From: Rhodospirillales bacterium
GTDB lineage: Bacteria; Pseudomonadota; Alphaproteobacteria; Rhodospirillales; Casp-alpha2
Length of the DNA: 64,000 nucleotides
Assembly (NCBI GenBank): GCA_021775095.1
Contig: JAJFII010000009.1
Coordinates: 62,001 to 126,000, forward strand
Reading direction: 5' to 3'
This document shows positions 46,245 through 55,490 of the stretch, in pieces. The stretch's first letter is position 1; each line of letters opens with the position of its first letter. A program made the position numbers and the translations under genes. The notes below the pieces were generated by a model. That model worked only from the letters and a program-made list of their open reading frames with translations, ran no database searches and was not told where the DNA came from.

Positions 46245-47165
46245 ATGATTACAGATCGGCGCAGCCTTTTAAAAGCGGTTGTCGCAGGTGCCCTGGGCGG
46301 GACTGCGGCGGTCCTGCTGGCAACCGGTGCCCGGGCCCGACCCCATAGCCGGCCCGTTCCATCCTCCGGTGAGGAACTGCCGTTGGTCGGGCTCGGCAGT
46401 TGGATCACTTTTAATGTGGGCGACGATCAACGGGCACTCGATGGTTCGGCGGCGGTGATTGCGGCGTTCTTCGAGGCCGGCGGTCGGCTGATTGATTCGT
46501 CGCCCATGTATGCATCTTCCCAACCGACCATTGGTTATGGTTTGCGTAAATCAGGCTATCCGGCGCAATTATTTTCAGCCGAAAAAGTCTGGACGTCGTC
46601 CGGTTCGGCGGGTGCCGGCCAAATCGCACAAACCCGTGACCATTGGGGGGTGCGGGGTTTTGATCTGCTGCAGATACACAATCTTGTGGCCTGGCAGGAT
46701 CACCTGGAAACCCTGCGGACCCTGAAAGCGGCGGGGCAAATCCGATACATTGGCATAACCACCTCGCATGGGCGTCGCCATGAGCTGTGCGCAAAAATCA
46801 TGGCGACGGAAGCCATCGATTTTGTCCAGTTTACCTACAATATGGCGGACCGCCAAGCCGAACAGCGGCTTTTACCCCTGGCCCGCGACAGGGGTTTGGC
46901 GGTTATTATCAATCGACCCTACCAGCGCGGTGCCTTAATTCGCCGTCTGTCGAGATCACCTTTGCCAGTATGGGCTGCGGATACCGGGGCCGCGAGCTGG
47001 CCGCAGTTTTTGTTGAAATTCATAATCTCCCACCCGGCCGTCACCTGTGCAATTCCGGCAACCAGCCAGGTTGCCCATGTGCGTGAAAATATGGCAGTGG
47101 CGACCGGGCCCTTGCCCGATGCCCGATTGCGCCAGCGGATGGTGGATTATGTTGCGGGTCTGTAA
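46245..47165 (+). CDS. Aldo/keto reductase-like protein with Tat-type signal
   Basis: About 306 residues. N-terminus MITDRRSLLKAVVAGALGG is a twin-arginine-like signal, then LPLVGLGSWITFNVG, GGRLIDSSPMYASS, LLQIHNLVAWQDHL, GQIRYIGITTSH and CAIPATSQVAHVREN, the aldo/keto reductase barrel. In typical members Asp-Tyr-Lys-His form the active site; the aligned Asp, Tyr (MYASS), Lys (SAEKVW) and His (QIHN) are present. ATG 46245 has AGGAG seven bases upstream. Exported AKRs are uncommon, though a Tat leader fits folding with a nicotinamide cofactor before export. It is coupled to the next gene. Confidence 0.78.
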   Translation: MITDRRSLLKAVVAGALGGTAAVLLATGARARPHSRPVPSSGEELPLVGLGSWITFNVGDDQRALDGSAAVIAAFFEAGGRLIDSSPMYASSQPTIGYGLRKSGYPAQLFSAEKVWTSSGSAGAGQIAQTRDHWGVRGFDLLQIHNLVAWQDHLETLRTLKAAGQIRYIGITTSHGRRHELCAKIMATEAIDFVQFTYNMADRQAEQRLLPLARDRGLAVIINRPYQRGALIRRLSRSPLPVWAADTGAASWPQFLLKFIISHPAVTCAIPATSQVAHVRENMAVATGPLPDARLRQRMVDYVAGL

Positions 47166-47849
47166 ATGGCCGCCTGGTCCAGTTACACGCTTGATGATTT
47201 TTTATTGTTCTCCCTGCCGACCTACGAGCGCTTGTTCGAGCTGCACAACCGGGCCCTGTGGCCGGGCCATCTGCTGGTCCTGGTGGCGATCGTCGTGCTT
47301 GTGCACGGCGTGTTAACTCCCGCTCCGGCCAACAGAACGGTGTACACCCTGTTGGGGGTCATCTGGATCTGGCTCGCCGGGTCCTTTTTCCTCATGCGCC
47401 TGCAGCCGATCAATTGGTTTGCCGTCTATCTGGCGCCGGTGATCGCCCTGCAGGGGGTGATCCTGCTGATCTACGGATGGGTCGGTAAATTCCAGGCATC
47501 GGTTCCTGCGTCCGCTGTCGGGCGCTGGATGGCGATTGGTTTGCTGATCTTTGGCCTGTTGGGTTACCCCCTATCGGCCCTGGTTCTGGACCGCCCCTGG
47601 CAGGAAATGGAAATCTTTGCCCTGGCTCCAGATCCAACGGCGGTCGCCACTCTGGCGGTCCTCGCCGGCTGTGGTCGCGCCGCTCCCTGGCCGCTCTGGC
47701 TGATCCCCGGGCTGTGGTGTGGTTGGACCGGCCTGACCCTATGGGCCTTACAATCGCCGGCTTTTTTTATGGCGCCGACGGCCACCGTCGTTGCCCTGTT
47801 AATTGGCCTCGCGGCCTGGCTCCGCCGCCGCACTGCCGCACCCGTTTGA
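47166..47849 (+). CDS. DUF6064-like polytopic membrane protein
   Basis: A 227-residue membrane protein with about six hydrophobic segments. It opens YTLDDFLLFSLPTYERLFEL and has FALAPDPTAVATLAVLAGCGR and LIPGLWCGWTGLTLWAL, which resemble DUF6064 members. Function is unknown. Its ATG immediately follows the TAA of the aldo/keto reductase gene, so the two are probably translated together and may work together. Confidence 0.6.
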   Translation: MAAWSSYTLDDFLLFSLPTYERLFELHNRALWPGHLLVLVAIVVLVHGVLTPAPANRTVYTLLGVIWIWLAGSFFLMRLQPINWFAVYLAPVIALQGVILLIYGWVGKFQASVPASAVGRWMAIGLLIFGLLGYPLSALVLDRPWQEMEIFALAPDPTAVATLAVLAGCGRAAPWPLWLIPGLWCGWTGLTLWALQSPAFFMAPTATVVALLIGLAAWLRRRTAAPV

Positions 47850-47885
47850 TGATTCCTGGTAGTTCCTGACCAGCCAAAAAACCAC

Positions 47886-49067
47886 TCACCGGGACGGCCT
47901 CAATTGGGGTTTGCAGACCTTATCCAAAAGACGGTCCATAAAAATCACCGCCTCGTCGAGTTGCGACAACTCAATGAACTCGTTGGGTTTATGGGCCTGC
48001 TCGATGGAGCCCGGGCCACAAACCACGGTCGGCACGCCGGCCCGGCTGTGGAACAGGCCGGCTTCCGTGCCAAAGGCCACTTTGGCATGGTCGTTTTTAC
48101 CGGCCAGGGCTTTGACAAAGGTCACGACCTCCTCGTCGGCGTTCAGGTTGAGGCCCGGCATGTCGTTGACACAGGTGATATCAATGCCCGCATTGCGGTT
48201 GATTTTGCGCATATGGGGCTCCAGGCTTTGCGCCGCAAATTCCCTGATTTCCGCTTCAATGCCGTCCGGGTCATCGTCGCCCACGTAACGGAACTCAAAA
48301 TCAAAATGGCAGTCCTTGGGTACGATATTCAGGGCCGTGCCGCCCTGGATGACGCCCGTATGCACGGTTGTATGTGACACGTCATAAAGCTCGTCGTGCG
48401 GGCCATTGGTTTGAATACGGCGCGCCATGGATTTTAAATGGGCGATCAGTTCCGCCGCATATTCGATGGCATTGACGCCCTGTGGTGCCAGACTGGAATG
48501 GGCTTCAAAGCCGCGCACGTGGGCCTTGTAGGAGCGTTTGCCCTTGTGCCCGACAATCACCCCCATGGAGGTCGGCTCACCGACAATCGCCATGCGCGGT
48601 TTGACCGGGAGGGTATTGATCATATCGATCATCCGGCGCACACCGATGCAGCCGATTTCTTCATCATAGGAAAACGCCAGGTGGATGGGGATATCAAGCC
48701 CGCGCGCGAGAAATTTTGGCACATAAGCCAGGGCCAGGGCGATAAAACTTTTCATGTCCGAGGTGCCGCGGCCATAGAGTTTGTCGCCCTTGGTGACCAG
48801 GGTGAAGGGATCCGTATCCCAGTCCTGACCGTCCACCGGGACCACATCCGTATGGCCGGAAAGCATGATGCCCGACTGTGTCGGGTCTCCCAAGGTTGCG
48901 TACAAATTGGCCTTGGCACCGTCTTCGTTTAACACCCGGGTGCTTTCAATGCCGTGCCCGGACAGGTAATCTTCTATAAAACGGATCAGCTCCAGATTGG
49001 AAAATCGGCTTGTTGTATCAAAGGAAATCAGTTTTTCGATGAGATCGAGGGTCTGTTTATCAGGCAT
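47886..49067 (-). CDS. argE: Acetylornithine deacetylase
   Basis: A 393-residue M20-family metallo-hydrolase. Metal and catalytic landmarks are complete: SGHTDVVPVDGQDW with His and Asp near 72 and 74, GRGTSDMKSF with Asp near 104, YDEEIGCIGVR with Glu near 136-137, and a C-terminal AHKPNE. It removes the acetyl group from N-acetylornithine in arginine synthesis. Length and motifs favour ArgE over DapE. It is divergent from a degenerate M20 homologue. Confidence 0.9.
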   Translation of the reverse strand: MPDKQTLDLIEKLISFDTTSRFSNLELIRFIEDYLSGHGIESTRVLNEDGAKANLYATLGDPTQSGIMLSGHTDVVPVDGQDWDTDPFTLVTKGDKLYGRGTSDMKSFIALALAYVPKFLARGLDIPIHLAFSYDEEIGCIGVRRMIDMINTLPVKPRMAIVGEPTSMGVIVGHKGKRSYKAHVRGFEAHSSLAPQGVNAIEYAAELIAHLKSMARRIQTNGPHDELYDVSHTTVHTGVIQGGTALNIVPKDCHFDFEFRYVGDDDPDGIEAEIREFAAQSLEPHMRKINRNAGIDITCVNDMPGLNLNADEEVVTFVKALAGKNDHAKVAFGTEAGLFHSRAGVPTVVCGPGSIEQAHKPNEFIELSQLDEAVIFMDRLLDKVCKPQLRPSR

Positions 49068-49185
49068 TGGCGCTCCGCAAATGAAATTCGTCGTTTAAGG
49101 GGAGATTGTTATCTCATATAAACAAATTTGACGGAATGGCCACCGATTACAAGCCTGTCCGAAAATTGGGAAGACAATTGCTACG

Positions 49186-50424
49186 ATGAACGCCGAGAAT
49201 ACCACCAAAATCCGGAACTATCTGACGGCCCACCGGGCGGCACAGTTTAGGTTTTTGGCCGATCTGGTGCGCCATGCCACGGATCGCACCGACCAGGATC
49301 TCGCGCCCTTCACGGATATGGTGATCGTCAATTTAAGCGCCTTCGGTTTTGAGCTGGATTTTCACACGGTTCCCGAGGACCGCTGTCGAAATCTCGGTTA
49401 TAACCAGTTGACAAATATCGTCGCCCGCCGCCGTTTTGGCCCGGGCCCGACCGTCGCCCTGGTTGCTAACGGTGATACGGCCCTGGCCGGCGAGGGCTGG
49501 CGGGGGGAGCCTTTTGCGGCAACCATTGTCGATGGCCGGATGTTCGGTCGCGGGGTGGTCAGCGCCAAAGGTGCGCTGGCGGCTTATGTTTTTGCTGCCC
49601 GGGCCCTGTCAGAGATTGCCGACCAACTCGCCGGCACCATCGAGTTGCACATCATCTTCGATGGCGAGGCCGACGGTGATCTGGGCTCGGGCTGGCTGCT
49701 CGCCGAAAACTTCGTGGCGCCGGATTATGCCATTTGCCCGGGAACCAGCCATTCGCTGATAACCGCGGCCAATGGCACCTTGCAATTGGAGGTCGAGGTC
49801 CGCGGTCGCCGGGCCCCGGCATCGCGCCCGGAAGATGGCCGCGACGCGCTCGAGGCGGCCAGCCGGGTGATGGCCAAAATTTACGGGTTGCGCGACGGTT
49901 ACAAAAATATCAAATCGGACATTCCGGGCATTCACGCGCCAACCGTTGTGGTTTCGGAAATTCATGGCGGTGCCCGTGGCCGTGCCGTCAGTGAACGCTG
50001 CCGGATAACCATCACCCGCAGTTTGATCCCGGAAGAAAACGCCACAACGGTAGAAAACGAAATCACCAACCTGGTCGGGATTGAAGTGACCCGGGTGCCG
50101 GGGGTGCTTTGCAAGGTGCGGCGCAAGGGCCTGTCCCTGCCCCTGACCGCCGGTGAAAAAATCCAGAAACTGGTCGATTATTTCCAGGCCCAGTCGACCG
50201 CCCAATGGGCCGGCCCCCTGCCGGAAGTGGGTACCGCCACGGGCACCATGGCCCGGCACTATGCGGCGGCTGGCATTCCCGTGGTGCTCTATGGCGTCGG
50301 CCCGGCCAACCCGGCCGAAGCCCAGGTCGGTGCCGCCAACGAAGTCCTCGATCTGGACGATTTGCGCAAATCAACCGAACTGCTGAGTATGGTCCTGGCC
50401 GATATTTTGCAAACGGCGGAGTGA
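49186..50424 (+). CDS. M20-family homologue lacking most metal-binding residues
   Basis: A 412-residue protein with the M20 fold by overall pattern (LVANGDTALAGEGW, GRMFGRGVVSAKGALAAY, ELHIIFDGEADGDLGSGW, ARHYAAAGIPVVLYGVGP). Related M20 proteins have AHGD.V.PGEGW, a bridging Asp after the lysine of SK, EE in the acidic motif and a late His; here these positions are Asn (95), Ala, Gly-Glu (159-161) and Gln. The enzyme core seems lost while the frame is intact and free of stops. It may be a pseudoenzyme with a binding role. It is divergent from argE, with about 120 bases between starts. Family recall is from memory. Confidence 0.7.
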   Translation: MNAENTTKIRNYLTAHRAAQFRFLADLVRHATDRTDQDLAPFTDMVIVNLSAFGFELDFHTVPEDRCRNLGYNQLTNIVARRRFGPGPTVALVANGDTALAGEGWRGEPFAATIVDGRMFGRGVVSAKGALAAYVFAARALSEIADQLAGTIELHIIFDGEADGDLGSGWLLAENFVAPDYAICPGTSHSLITAANGTLQLEVEVRGRRAPASRPEDGRDALEAASRVMAKIYGLRDGYKNIKSDIPGIHAPTVVVSEIHGGARGRAVSERCRITITRSLIPEENATTVENEITNLVGIEVTRVPGVLCKVRRKGLSLPLTAGEKIQKLVDYFQAQSTAQWAGPLPEVGTATGTMARHYAAAGIPVVLYGVGPANPAEAQVGAANEVLDLDDLRKSTELLSMVLADILQTAE

Positions 50425-50566
50425 TCCCGGCCTGCAATAGGGCAAAATAGCTGGTTACCTGAATATTCCCGACAGTGCCAAAGCAACGACAACCAAGAAA
50501 CGGGCGAATGGGTCCTGACCCTAAGTAATCGGGCGAATAAAACACAAGTTATGGAAGAACCTAAAA

Positions 50567-50939
50567 GTGAACAAAGATACCTTTCAAAATCGGTGTCAGC
50601 CGTGGCTTTTTGAGTGTTTCGGCGAAAAAATTGCCGGCGACAAATTAAGAACGAAATCACCGTTTCATCGAAGAATCTCTTGAACTCGTTCAGACCTGCG
50701 GCCTTACCGCCAGCGAATGTCATCAATGGGTTGATTATGTGTTCAACCGCCCGGTCGGCGAACCCGATCAGGAAGTCGGCGGCGTCATGGTAACCCTTGC
50801 TGCGCTGTGTCTGGCGCAAAAACTGGACATGCGCGAAGCCGGCGAAACGGAACTTAAACGGATCTGGACACAAGTGCCCGAGATCCGGGCCAAACAAAAA
50901 TCCAAACCGAAACATATTGCCCGTCCGGAAACCCAGTGA
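50567..50939 (+). pseudogene. MazG-like nucleotide pyrophosphohydrolase, frameshifted
   Basis: The first part starts GTG 50567 and reads MNKDTFQNRCQPWLFECFGE then KIAGDKL, in one frame. Near 50645-50650 the frame shifts by one and continues in the next as ERNHRFIEESLELVQTCGLT, then DYVFNRPVGEPDQEVGGVMV and RIWTQVPEIRAKQKSKPKHI to the stop at 50939. The E-E-S-L-E-L-V-Q block with its acidic residues and the GEPDQEVGGVM block are features of phage/cellular MazG-like (DUF550-type) proteins of about 120 residues. Removing one base in TTAAGAACG restores the full protein. It is either a fresh pseudogene or a sequencing slip. Confidence 0.65.
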
Positions 50940-50990
50940 AAAGGCAGGGTCTTTGCCACGCCCAAACTTCGCCCCCGATCTGGACGCTTC

Positions 50991-53099
50991 TTAGTCGCCG
51001 AACCCGTACCCCCGTGAAAAGGCCACGCCGGGGCCAAAGTATTGGCGCAGTTGGTCGGCGTTGTGGACCGTTGTTTGGGTTATCGCCTGATCGGCAGTCG
51101 CAATCCCCCCTTCCGAATCGGTGATCCGGATTTGGCGCCCGCCCAAGTGAATATGACGGTAGGTGGTGAGCCCATAGGCGCTGTGTCGGCCGAGGAACCG
51201 GGTGCCGTCGAAGGTCAGGCATTGGGCCTGGGCATTATCCTCAAGCCGGAACAAACCCAAGTCCAGGCGTGACGGTTCTGCCGATTGCAGGCGCGGGCCA
51301 AAATGCGCCAGGTGCGAGCGGTATCGGTCTCTTTTCGCCGTATCGGCCGTATAGGTGGCGGTGCCGGGGTCGGCCAGCCAGTCGATACCATCGATTTGCA
51401 ATTCCACAGATAGCTGATCGTTGTGGGCATGGCCGCCGTTGCCGGCCTGGCCAATGGGGCCACAGCGCACGGCCAGAAAGAACCGCTCGGAGCGCCAGAT
51501 GTACAATCCGAAATCCTTGTAGGCGATGGCTTTGAGGTCGGCCAAAAGATCCGGTTGCGGCAGTTCGATGACCAGTTGGTGGGTTTTGGTCGCGGTTGCC
51601 GGTTCCGGGTCGATTGCCGGTGCCGGAACGGCGTCGCTGGCCGGCGTTGGTATCGGCGGCGGGGGTTTGTGGCCTTTAAGGGCGCCGACCAGCGCCGCTT
51701 CGGTTGCGTAGTGTGGACCGGCCAGGTGGGTCCATGTGTCGTCCAGTACTCCGCCGATGGCGGCCAGCAGATGGCTGTGGTTCAAGTGGTCTTCGTCTTC
51801 GCTATGGGCCAGATAAGCCGGGTTTAGTTTTAAAAACCGGCCGTTATCCGTATCGCCGATCTGGATGATCTGGCCGTTGGGTTTTGTGATGTCCCGGGTG
51901 AAGCGGGCCATTTTACGGAGCCGCTCGAAATGATCTTTGGCAAAAGGAGCCGGTCCGTCGGCAGTGCGCAAGCCGGCCGCTCGGAGCGGCGGGCGGGCGG
52001 TCCAGCGGGCCGCCTCAACGGTTTGCAGGCTTTGGATTTTAGCGTCGGACAGGCCCATAATCAGGGCCGTTCCATAAACCGCCATTTCCGCCGACAGGCG
52101 GTGGTAGCTGGTCGAGGCCTCGGCATTGGACCCGTCCCCATGGAACTGGATCCGGCATTCGTTGGTAAATTCCTGAACGGCCAGGGCCAGCCAGCACTCG
52201 GTTTGCGGATCGCCGGGTAAAAACGCCGCAATAAAAAGCAGGCCGGTGAGATCCGCCAGGTAATGGTTGCCGCGAAAACCCCCGTGCCATTCCAGGTTCC
52301 GGGCGATGTGGCGGCCGTGGTCACGTAGCGCGGCGGCAAATGTATTAACAAAATCGGCGTCGAAATTTGTGTTTTGTGCGCGAAACAGATCAAAGGCGAC
52401 GATTAAGTTGGCGGCGCGGATGGCGACGTCCATGGTGCAGACCCAGTTAACCCCGTAACCAGGCGGATTGGCGGCCATAAAATCGAGCGTTTGATTACAA
52501 AATTCCCGGGCATAAATCGACAACCCGCCGGTGGTTTTTGCATCCCCTTGGCCAGATCCTCCGGCCAGGGCCAGTTGCGGCAGATGTTGCAGGCGGGCCA
52601 GCTCCCAGGGGAATTTGATATCGACGCCCGGTTCGTGACCATAAACAAGCGCCTGGCTGGCCTGCGCCGCCGACCATCGATAGCCTGAGATAAAATCCCG
52701 CTGCCAGTCGATGGCCAAATAATCCTTGTCAATCCGCGACCGAAGTTCAGCGGCGTAGCTTTGATTGCCTGGCGATAGGGGGGTGTCGCCGGCGTCCGAT
52801 GGGGGGGTGACGTTTGTCCAACCCGAACCCAGCAGATTAAATTCGTGCGCCAGAGTGCGCTCACAGGCCCTTTGCAGGCCTAGGGATCCGCTCGCCGGCA
52901 CGGGTAAACCGCGCATGTGAAATATTCGATGGAGCTGTGCCACCGGCGTCGTGGTCACGTCGCCATGGGATCTGCGATGTTTGCCGGCCACCGTTCGCCA
53001 GCGGCCCTGCAGGCTGCGTCCGGCCATCTGCAAAGCTTTTGCCAGGGCCACATGGGGCGGCAGGGAAAGGCCGTATTTGATCAGGTGGCTGAAACTCAT
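50991..53099 (-). CDS. Heparinase II/III-family protein
   Basis: A 702-residue protein. The N-terminal helical toroid part (~90-400, with WARLQHLPQL-like repeats and RNLEWHGGFRGNHYLADL) is followed by a beta-sandwich part carrying GHAHNDQLSVELQIDGIDWL (GHAHND is the family active-site block). A linker rich in Pro and Thr near 505-545 is present. Such proteins are polysaccharide lyases or act in capsule/exopolysaccharide handling. No signal peptide is clear. It is divergent from a glycosyltransferase gene, which supports a surface-polysaccharide setting. Confidence 0.82.
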   Translation of the reverse strand: MSFSHLIKYGLSLPPHVALAKALQMAGRSLQGRWRTVAGKHRRSHGDVTTTPVAQLHRIFHMRGLPVPASGSLGLQRACERTLAHEFNLLGSGWTNVTPPSDAGDTPLSPGNQSYAAELRSRIDKDYLAIDWQRDFISGYRWSAAQASQALVYGHEPGVDIKFPWELARLQHLPQLALAGGSGQGDAKTTGGLSIYAREFCNQTLDFMAANPPGYGVNWVCTMDVAIRAANLIVAFDLFRAQNTNFDADFVNTFAAALRDHGRHIARNLEWHGGFRGNHYLADLTGLLFIAAFLPGDPQTECWLALAVQEFTNECRIQFHGDGSNAEASTSYHRLSAEMAVYGTALIMGLSDAKIQSLQTVEAARWTARPPLRAAGLRTADGPAPFAKDHFERLRKMARFTRDITKPNGQIIQIGDTDNGRFLKLNPAYLAHSEDEDHLNHSHLLAAIGGVLDDTWTHLAGPHYATEAALVGALKGHKPPPPIPTPASDAVPAPAIDPEPATATKTHQLVIELPQPDLLADLKAIAYKDFGLYIWRSERFFLAVRCGPIGQAGNGGHAHNDQLSVELQIDGIDWLADPGTATYTADTAKRDRYRSHLAHFGPRLQSAEPSRLDLGLFRLEDNAQAQCLTFDGTRFLGRHSAYGLTTYRHIHLGGRQIRITDSEGGIATADQAITQTTVHNADQLRQYFGPGVAFSRGYGFGD

Positions 53100-53247
53100 A
53101 AAATCAGGTGCTGCCGATCCAAGGGGGTGAGGTTAAACCCAGTTTAGACGGCTTCTACCGGGAGGAAAGGTCGGACCGACAGAAAAATCTCTAAATATCT
53201 GTGGATCTATTGAATGGTCGGTGGTCCTGACTTAACTTCGGCGCGAC

Positions 53248-53295
53248 TCCTTAAGCGGCGGCGGGCCCGATAACCGGTCCTCCGTCGCTTAAGGA
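53248..53295 (+). repeat. Inverted repeat in the glycosyltransferase leader
   Basis: TCCTTAAGCGGCGG (53248-53261) pairs with CCGTCGCTTAAGGA (53282-53295), 13 of 14 pairs, with a 20-base loop. A second small GC hairpin followed by TTTTT lies just after it (near 53298-53322), ahead of the glycosyltransferase start at 53344. Either could attenuate transcription; no function is shown. Confidence 0.5.
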
Positions 53296-53343
53296 TTTGC
53301 CGGCCCCTATAAGGCGGCTTTTTGTGTTCTGCGGGAACTGTCG

Positions 53344-54492
53344 ATGACACCACCACAAAAATCACAAGGCCTGAAGTCGGACCGCTCGAACCCGAATAAA
53401 GTCCGGATTTTGTTAAACGCCCTGCACGCCAGATCCGGCGGCGGCATCACCTATCTGACCAACATGTTGCCCCTGTTGGATGCCGATCACTCGCTTGAAG
53501 TGCATATCTGCGCGCATGAGGACCAGCGGGATATTGTGCCAATTGATCTGAAAAATATTCATTATCACTTTTTTTCCTTCGAGCGCGGGTTCTGGAAAGT
53601 TTTGCTGCGCGAACAGATCGAGGTGCCGCGCCTGGCCCGGTGGATCAAAGCCGACGTGACGTTTTCGCCAGCCAACTATGGCCCGATTTTTGCGCCAAAT
53701 CCGGTTGTCATGTTACGCAATGCGGTCAGTGTCGGCCTGGTTGAAAAACGCCCGATCAAACTGGCCTATTGGGGATTGTTGTTTGCGGCGACCTTGTTGT
53801 CGCTGGTCACCGGCAAACGGGCCATAGCCGTATCGACCTACGCCAGCCGCGTCGGGGCGGGGTTTTTGTGGGCCTGGACAAAAGCCAAAATCGATATTGT
53901 GGCGCACGGTGTCGACGGCCGGTTTTCCGTCGACCCGACCGTTGACCGCGACCCCATGACCCTGTTGGCGGTTTCCGATATTTACGTGCAAAAGAACTTT
54001 AAAAAGCTGCTGATTGCCTTTGCCGGGCTTGTTGAGACCTATCCGGAACTGCGCTTAAAAATCGCCGGACGACCCCTGGATATGGCCTACTTCGAGGCGC
54101 TGAAAAAGCTGATTGCCGACAAGGGCCTGACCGGTCAGGTGGTGTTTTTAGGCAGTGTGGGTATTGACGAACTGATTACCCTCTATCGATCCTGCGGGCT
54201 GTTTGTTTTTCCGTCAACGGTAGAAACCTTTGGCAACCCATTGGTCGAAGCCATGGCCTGCGGCGCGCCCATTGCGTGCTCTAGGGCGGCGGCAATGCCC
54301 GAGGTCCTGGCCGACGCCGGCCATTATTTTGACCCCAACGATGCGGGCGACATTAAACACCAATTGCTGGTCCTGCTTGGCGATCCCGAGTTGCGGACGA
54401 CCTATGGTGCGGCGGCGGAACGGCGGGCGAAGCAATTTTCGTGGCAAAAAACCGTGGCCAAAACCATCGCAACCCTAAAGGCCGCGTCCTGA
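53344..54492 (+). CDS. Glycosyltransferase family 4-type protein
   Basis: A 382-residue GT-B glycosyltransferase. RILLNALHARSGGGITYL at the start is the N-terminal Rossmann part; the C-terminal part has GSVGIDELITLYRSCG and VFPSTVETFGNPLVEAMACG, whose E-x7-E motif binds the sugar nucleotide. It likely builds a surface polysaccharide or lipid-linked glycan. The sugar and acceptor are unknown. ATG 53344 begins MTPPQKSQGLKSDRS; a later start near residue 20 would also keep the domain. Confidence 0.85.
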   Translation: MTPPQKSQGLKSDRSNPNKVRILLNALHARSGGGITYLTNMLPLLDADHSLEVHICAHEDQRDIVPIDLKNIHYHFFSFERGFWKVLLREQIEVPRLARWIKADVTFSPANYGPIFAPNPVVMLRNAVSVGLVEKRPIKLAYWGLLFAATLLSLVTGKRAIAVSTYASRVGAGFLWAWTKAKIDIVAHGVDGRFSVDPTVDRDPMTLLAVSDIYVQKNFKKLLIAFAGLVETYPELRLKIAGRPLDMAYFEALKKLIADKGLTGQVVFLGSVGIDELITLYRSCGLFVFPSTVETFGNPLVEAMACGAPIACSRAAAMPEVLADAGHYFDPNDAGDIKHQLLVLLGDPELRTTYGAAAERRAKQFSWQKTVAKTIATLKAAS

Positions 54493-54664
54493 ACTCATCG
54501 GTCCGCAATAAGGGTATTGCGACTTGGTCGATGCGGGTTTTTCAAATCAGTTGACAGCGTTAAACCCGGTGGTTTGAGAAATACCGTTTTAAACGACGGC
54601 CAGACCGGTTGGAGAGGTCGGGGATACAGGTTTTCGTTTCGCTCGGTGAGCCTAAATCCTCGGA

Positions 54665-54691
54665 ATGGATCTCAGAGGGATGGATCTCAGA
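54665..54691. repeat. 15-base tandem repeat at a gene end
   Basis: ATGGATCTCAGA occurs twice (54665-54676 and 54680-54691) with a GGG between, i.e. a 15-base unit almost twice. The stop codon of the PhnD-like gene (minus strand) lies in the second copy. Confidence 0.6.
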
Positions 54692-55490
54692 TGAGTTTTC
54701 CATATCCCAACTGTTCGGCACCGGCTTCCAGGATCAGGATCCGTTGATAATCCTGGTCGCTTAGAACCGCGCATCCGGCCAGAAACAAGGCGTCGCGGGC
54801 GGTCGCGAGCCCGGCATCTTCAAAGGCGGCGCACAGTCCGGCTTGCAGGCGCTGCAAAAAATCCGGGTGGTGACGACGTGACGTGACGTAAGGCAAACTC
54901 GGCGCAGCCGGGGTGCGACCGATAATCCGCAGGCCGCGCGTTTCCTGATCGCCATAACGATCGGCCAGGGCCCAACAGACCGGATCAACGGCGCATAAAT
55001 CGGCATGGTTTTGTTTGACCCGTTCGAGCGAGCGGCGGTGGCCGCCGCTGATCTCGACGGAGGAAAAAAAAGCCGTGCCCTGGGCATGCGGCGCGATCGA
55101 TGCGCGGAGCGCCGAATAGCCCGATTGTGAGGTTAAATTGTTGACGGTTACCCGGCTGCCCTTAAAGGCCGGTATTTCGGTTCTATTGTCCGTATCGCGA
55201 CAGACCAGCAGGCTGGCGTAGGTGGGGCCGTCACATCCGTCGAGCTGGTAACAGGGCGTCGCCACCAATTGCAGGTCGCGGGCACCGCCGTGGGTGTAGG
55301 GGAAACCGCAGGTTTGACTCAACAACAACTCCGGGTCCGTCCAACTGGCGACTTCATCGGCAAGGCGCGTCAATTGGGCGGGCACGTCAGCCAGACCCTG
55401 CGCCTGGAAGGCCTTTGCCAGACCCGTCCACCAGCTGTCAGTGGCGCGTCTGACTTCGGGCCAATCGTACATCGGCAGTGTTGCGATCAT
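54687..55490 (-). CDS. PhnD-like (phosphate/phosphonate binding-type) protein without signal peptide
   Basis: A 267-residue periplasmic-binding-fold protein: MIATLPMYDWPEVRRATDSW, LLLSQTCGFPYTH, VTVNNLTSQSGYSALR and ADLCAVDPVCWALADRYG, which fit the PhnD-like family. It starts straight at the mature domain with no signal peptide or lipobox, so it should stay in the cytoplasm unless the start is wrong. Its ATG follows directly on the stop of asnB, so they are co-transcribed. No permease or ATPase is nearby. The ligand is unknown. Confidence 0.75.
   Translation of the reverse strand: MIATLPMYDWPEVRRATDSWWTGLAKAFQAQGLADVPAQLTRLADEVASWTDPELLLSQTCGFPYTHGGARDLQLVATPCYQLDGCDGPTYASLLVCRDTDNRTEIPAFKGSRVTVNNLTSQSGYSALRASIAPHAQGTAFFSSVEISGGHRRSLERVKQNHADLCAVDPVCWALADRYGDQETRGLRIIGRTPAAPSLPYVTSRRHHPDFLQRLQAGLCAAFEDAGLATARDALFLAGCAVLSDQDYQRILILEAGAEQLGYGKLI

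Noticed and set aside
50640-50655. Programmed frameshift in the MazG-like gene
   Set aside because: The junction lacks a slippery heptamer (no X-XXY-YYZ run) or a strong downstream hairpin; a one-base indel explains it.
50289-50915. 208-codon minus-strand frame over the M20 gene end and the MazG-like remnant
   Set aside because: The plus strand gives recognisable M20 and MazG-like sequence; the minus frame is Arg/Cys/Phe rich and resembles no family.
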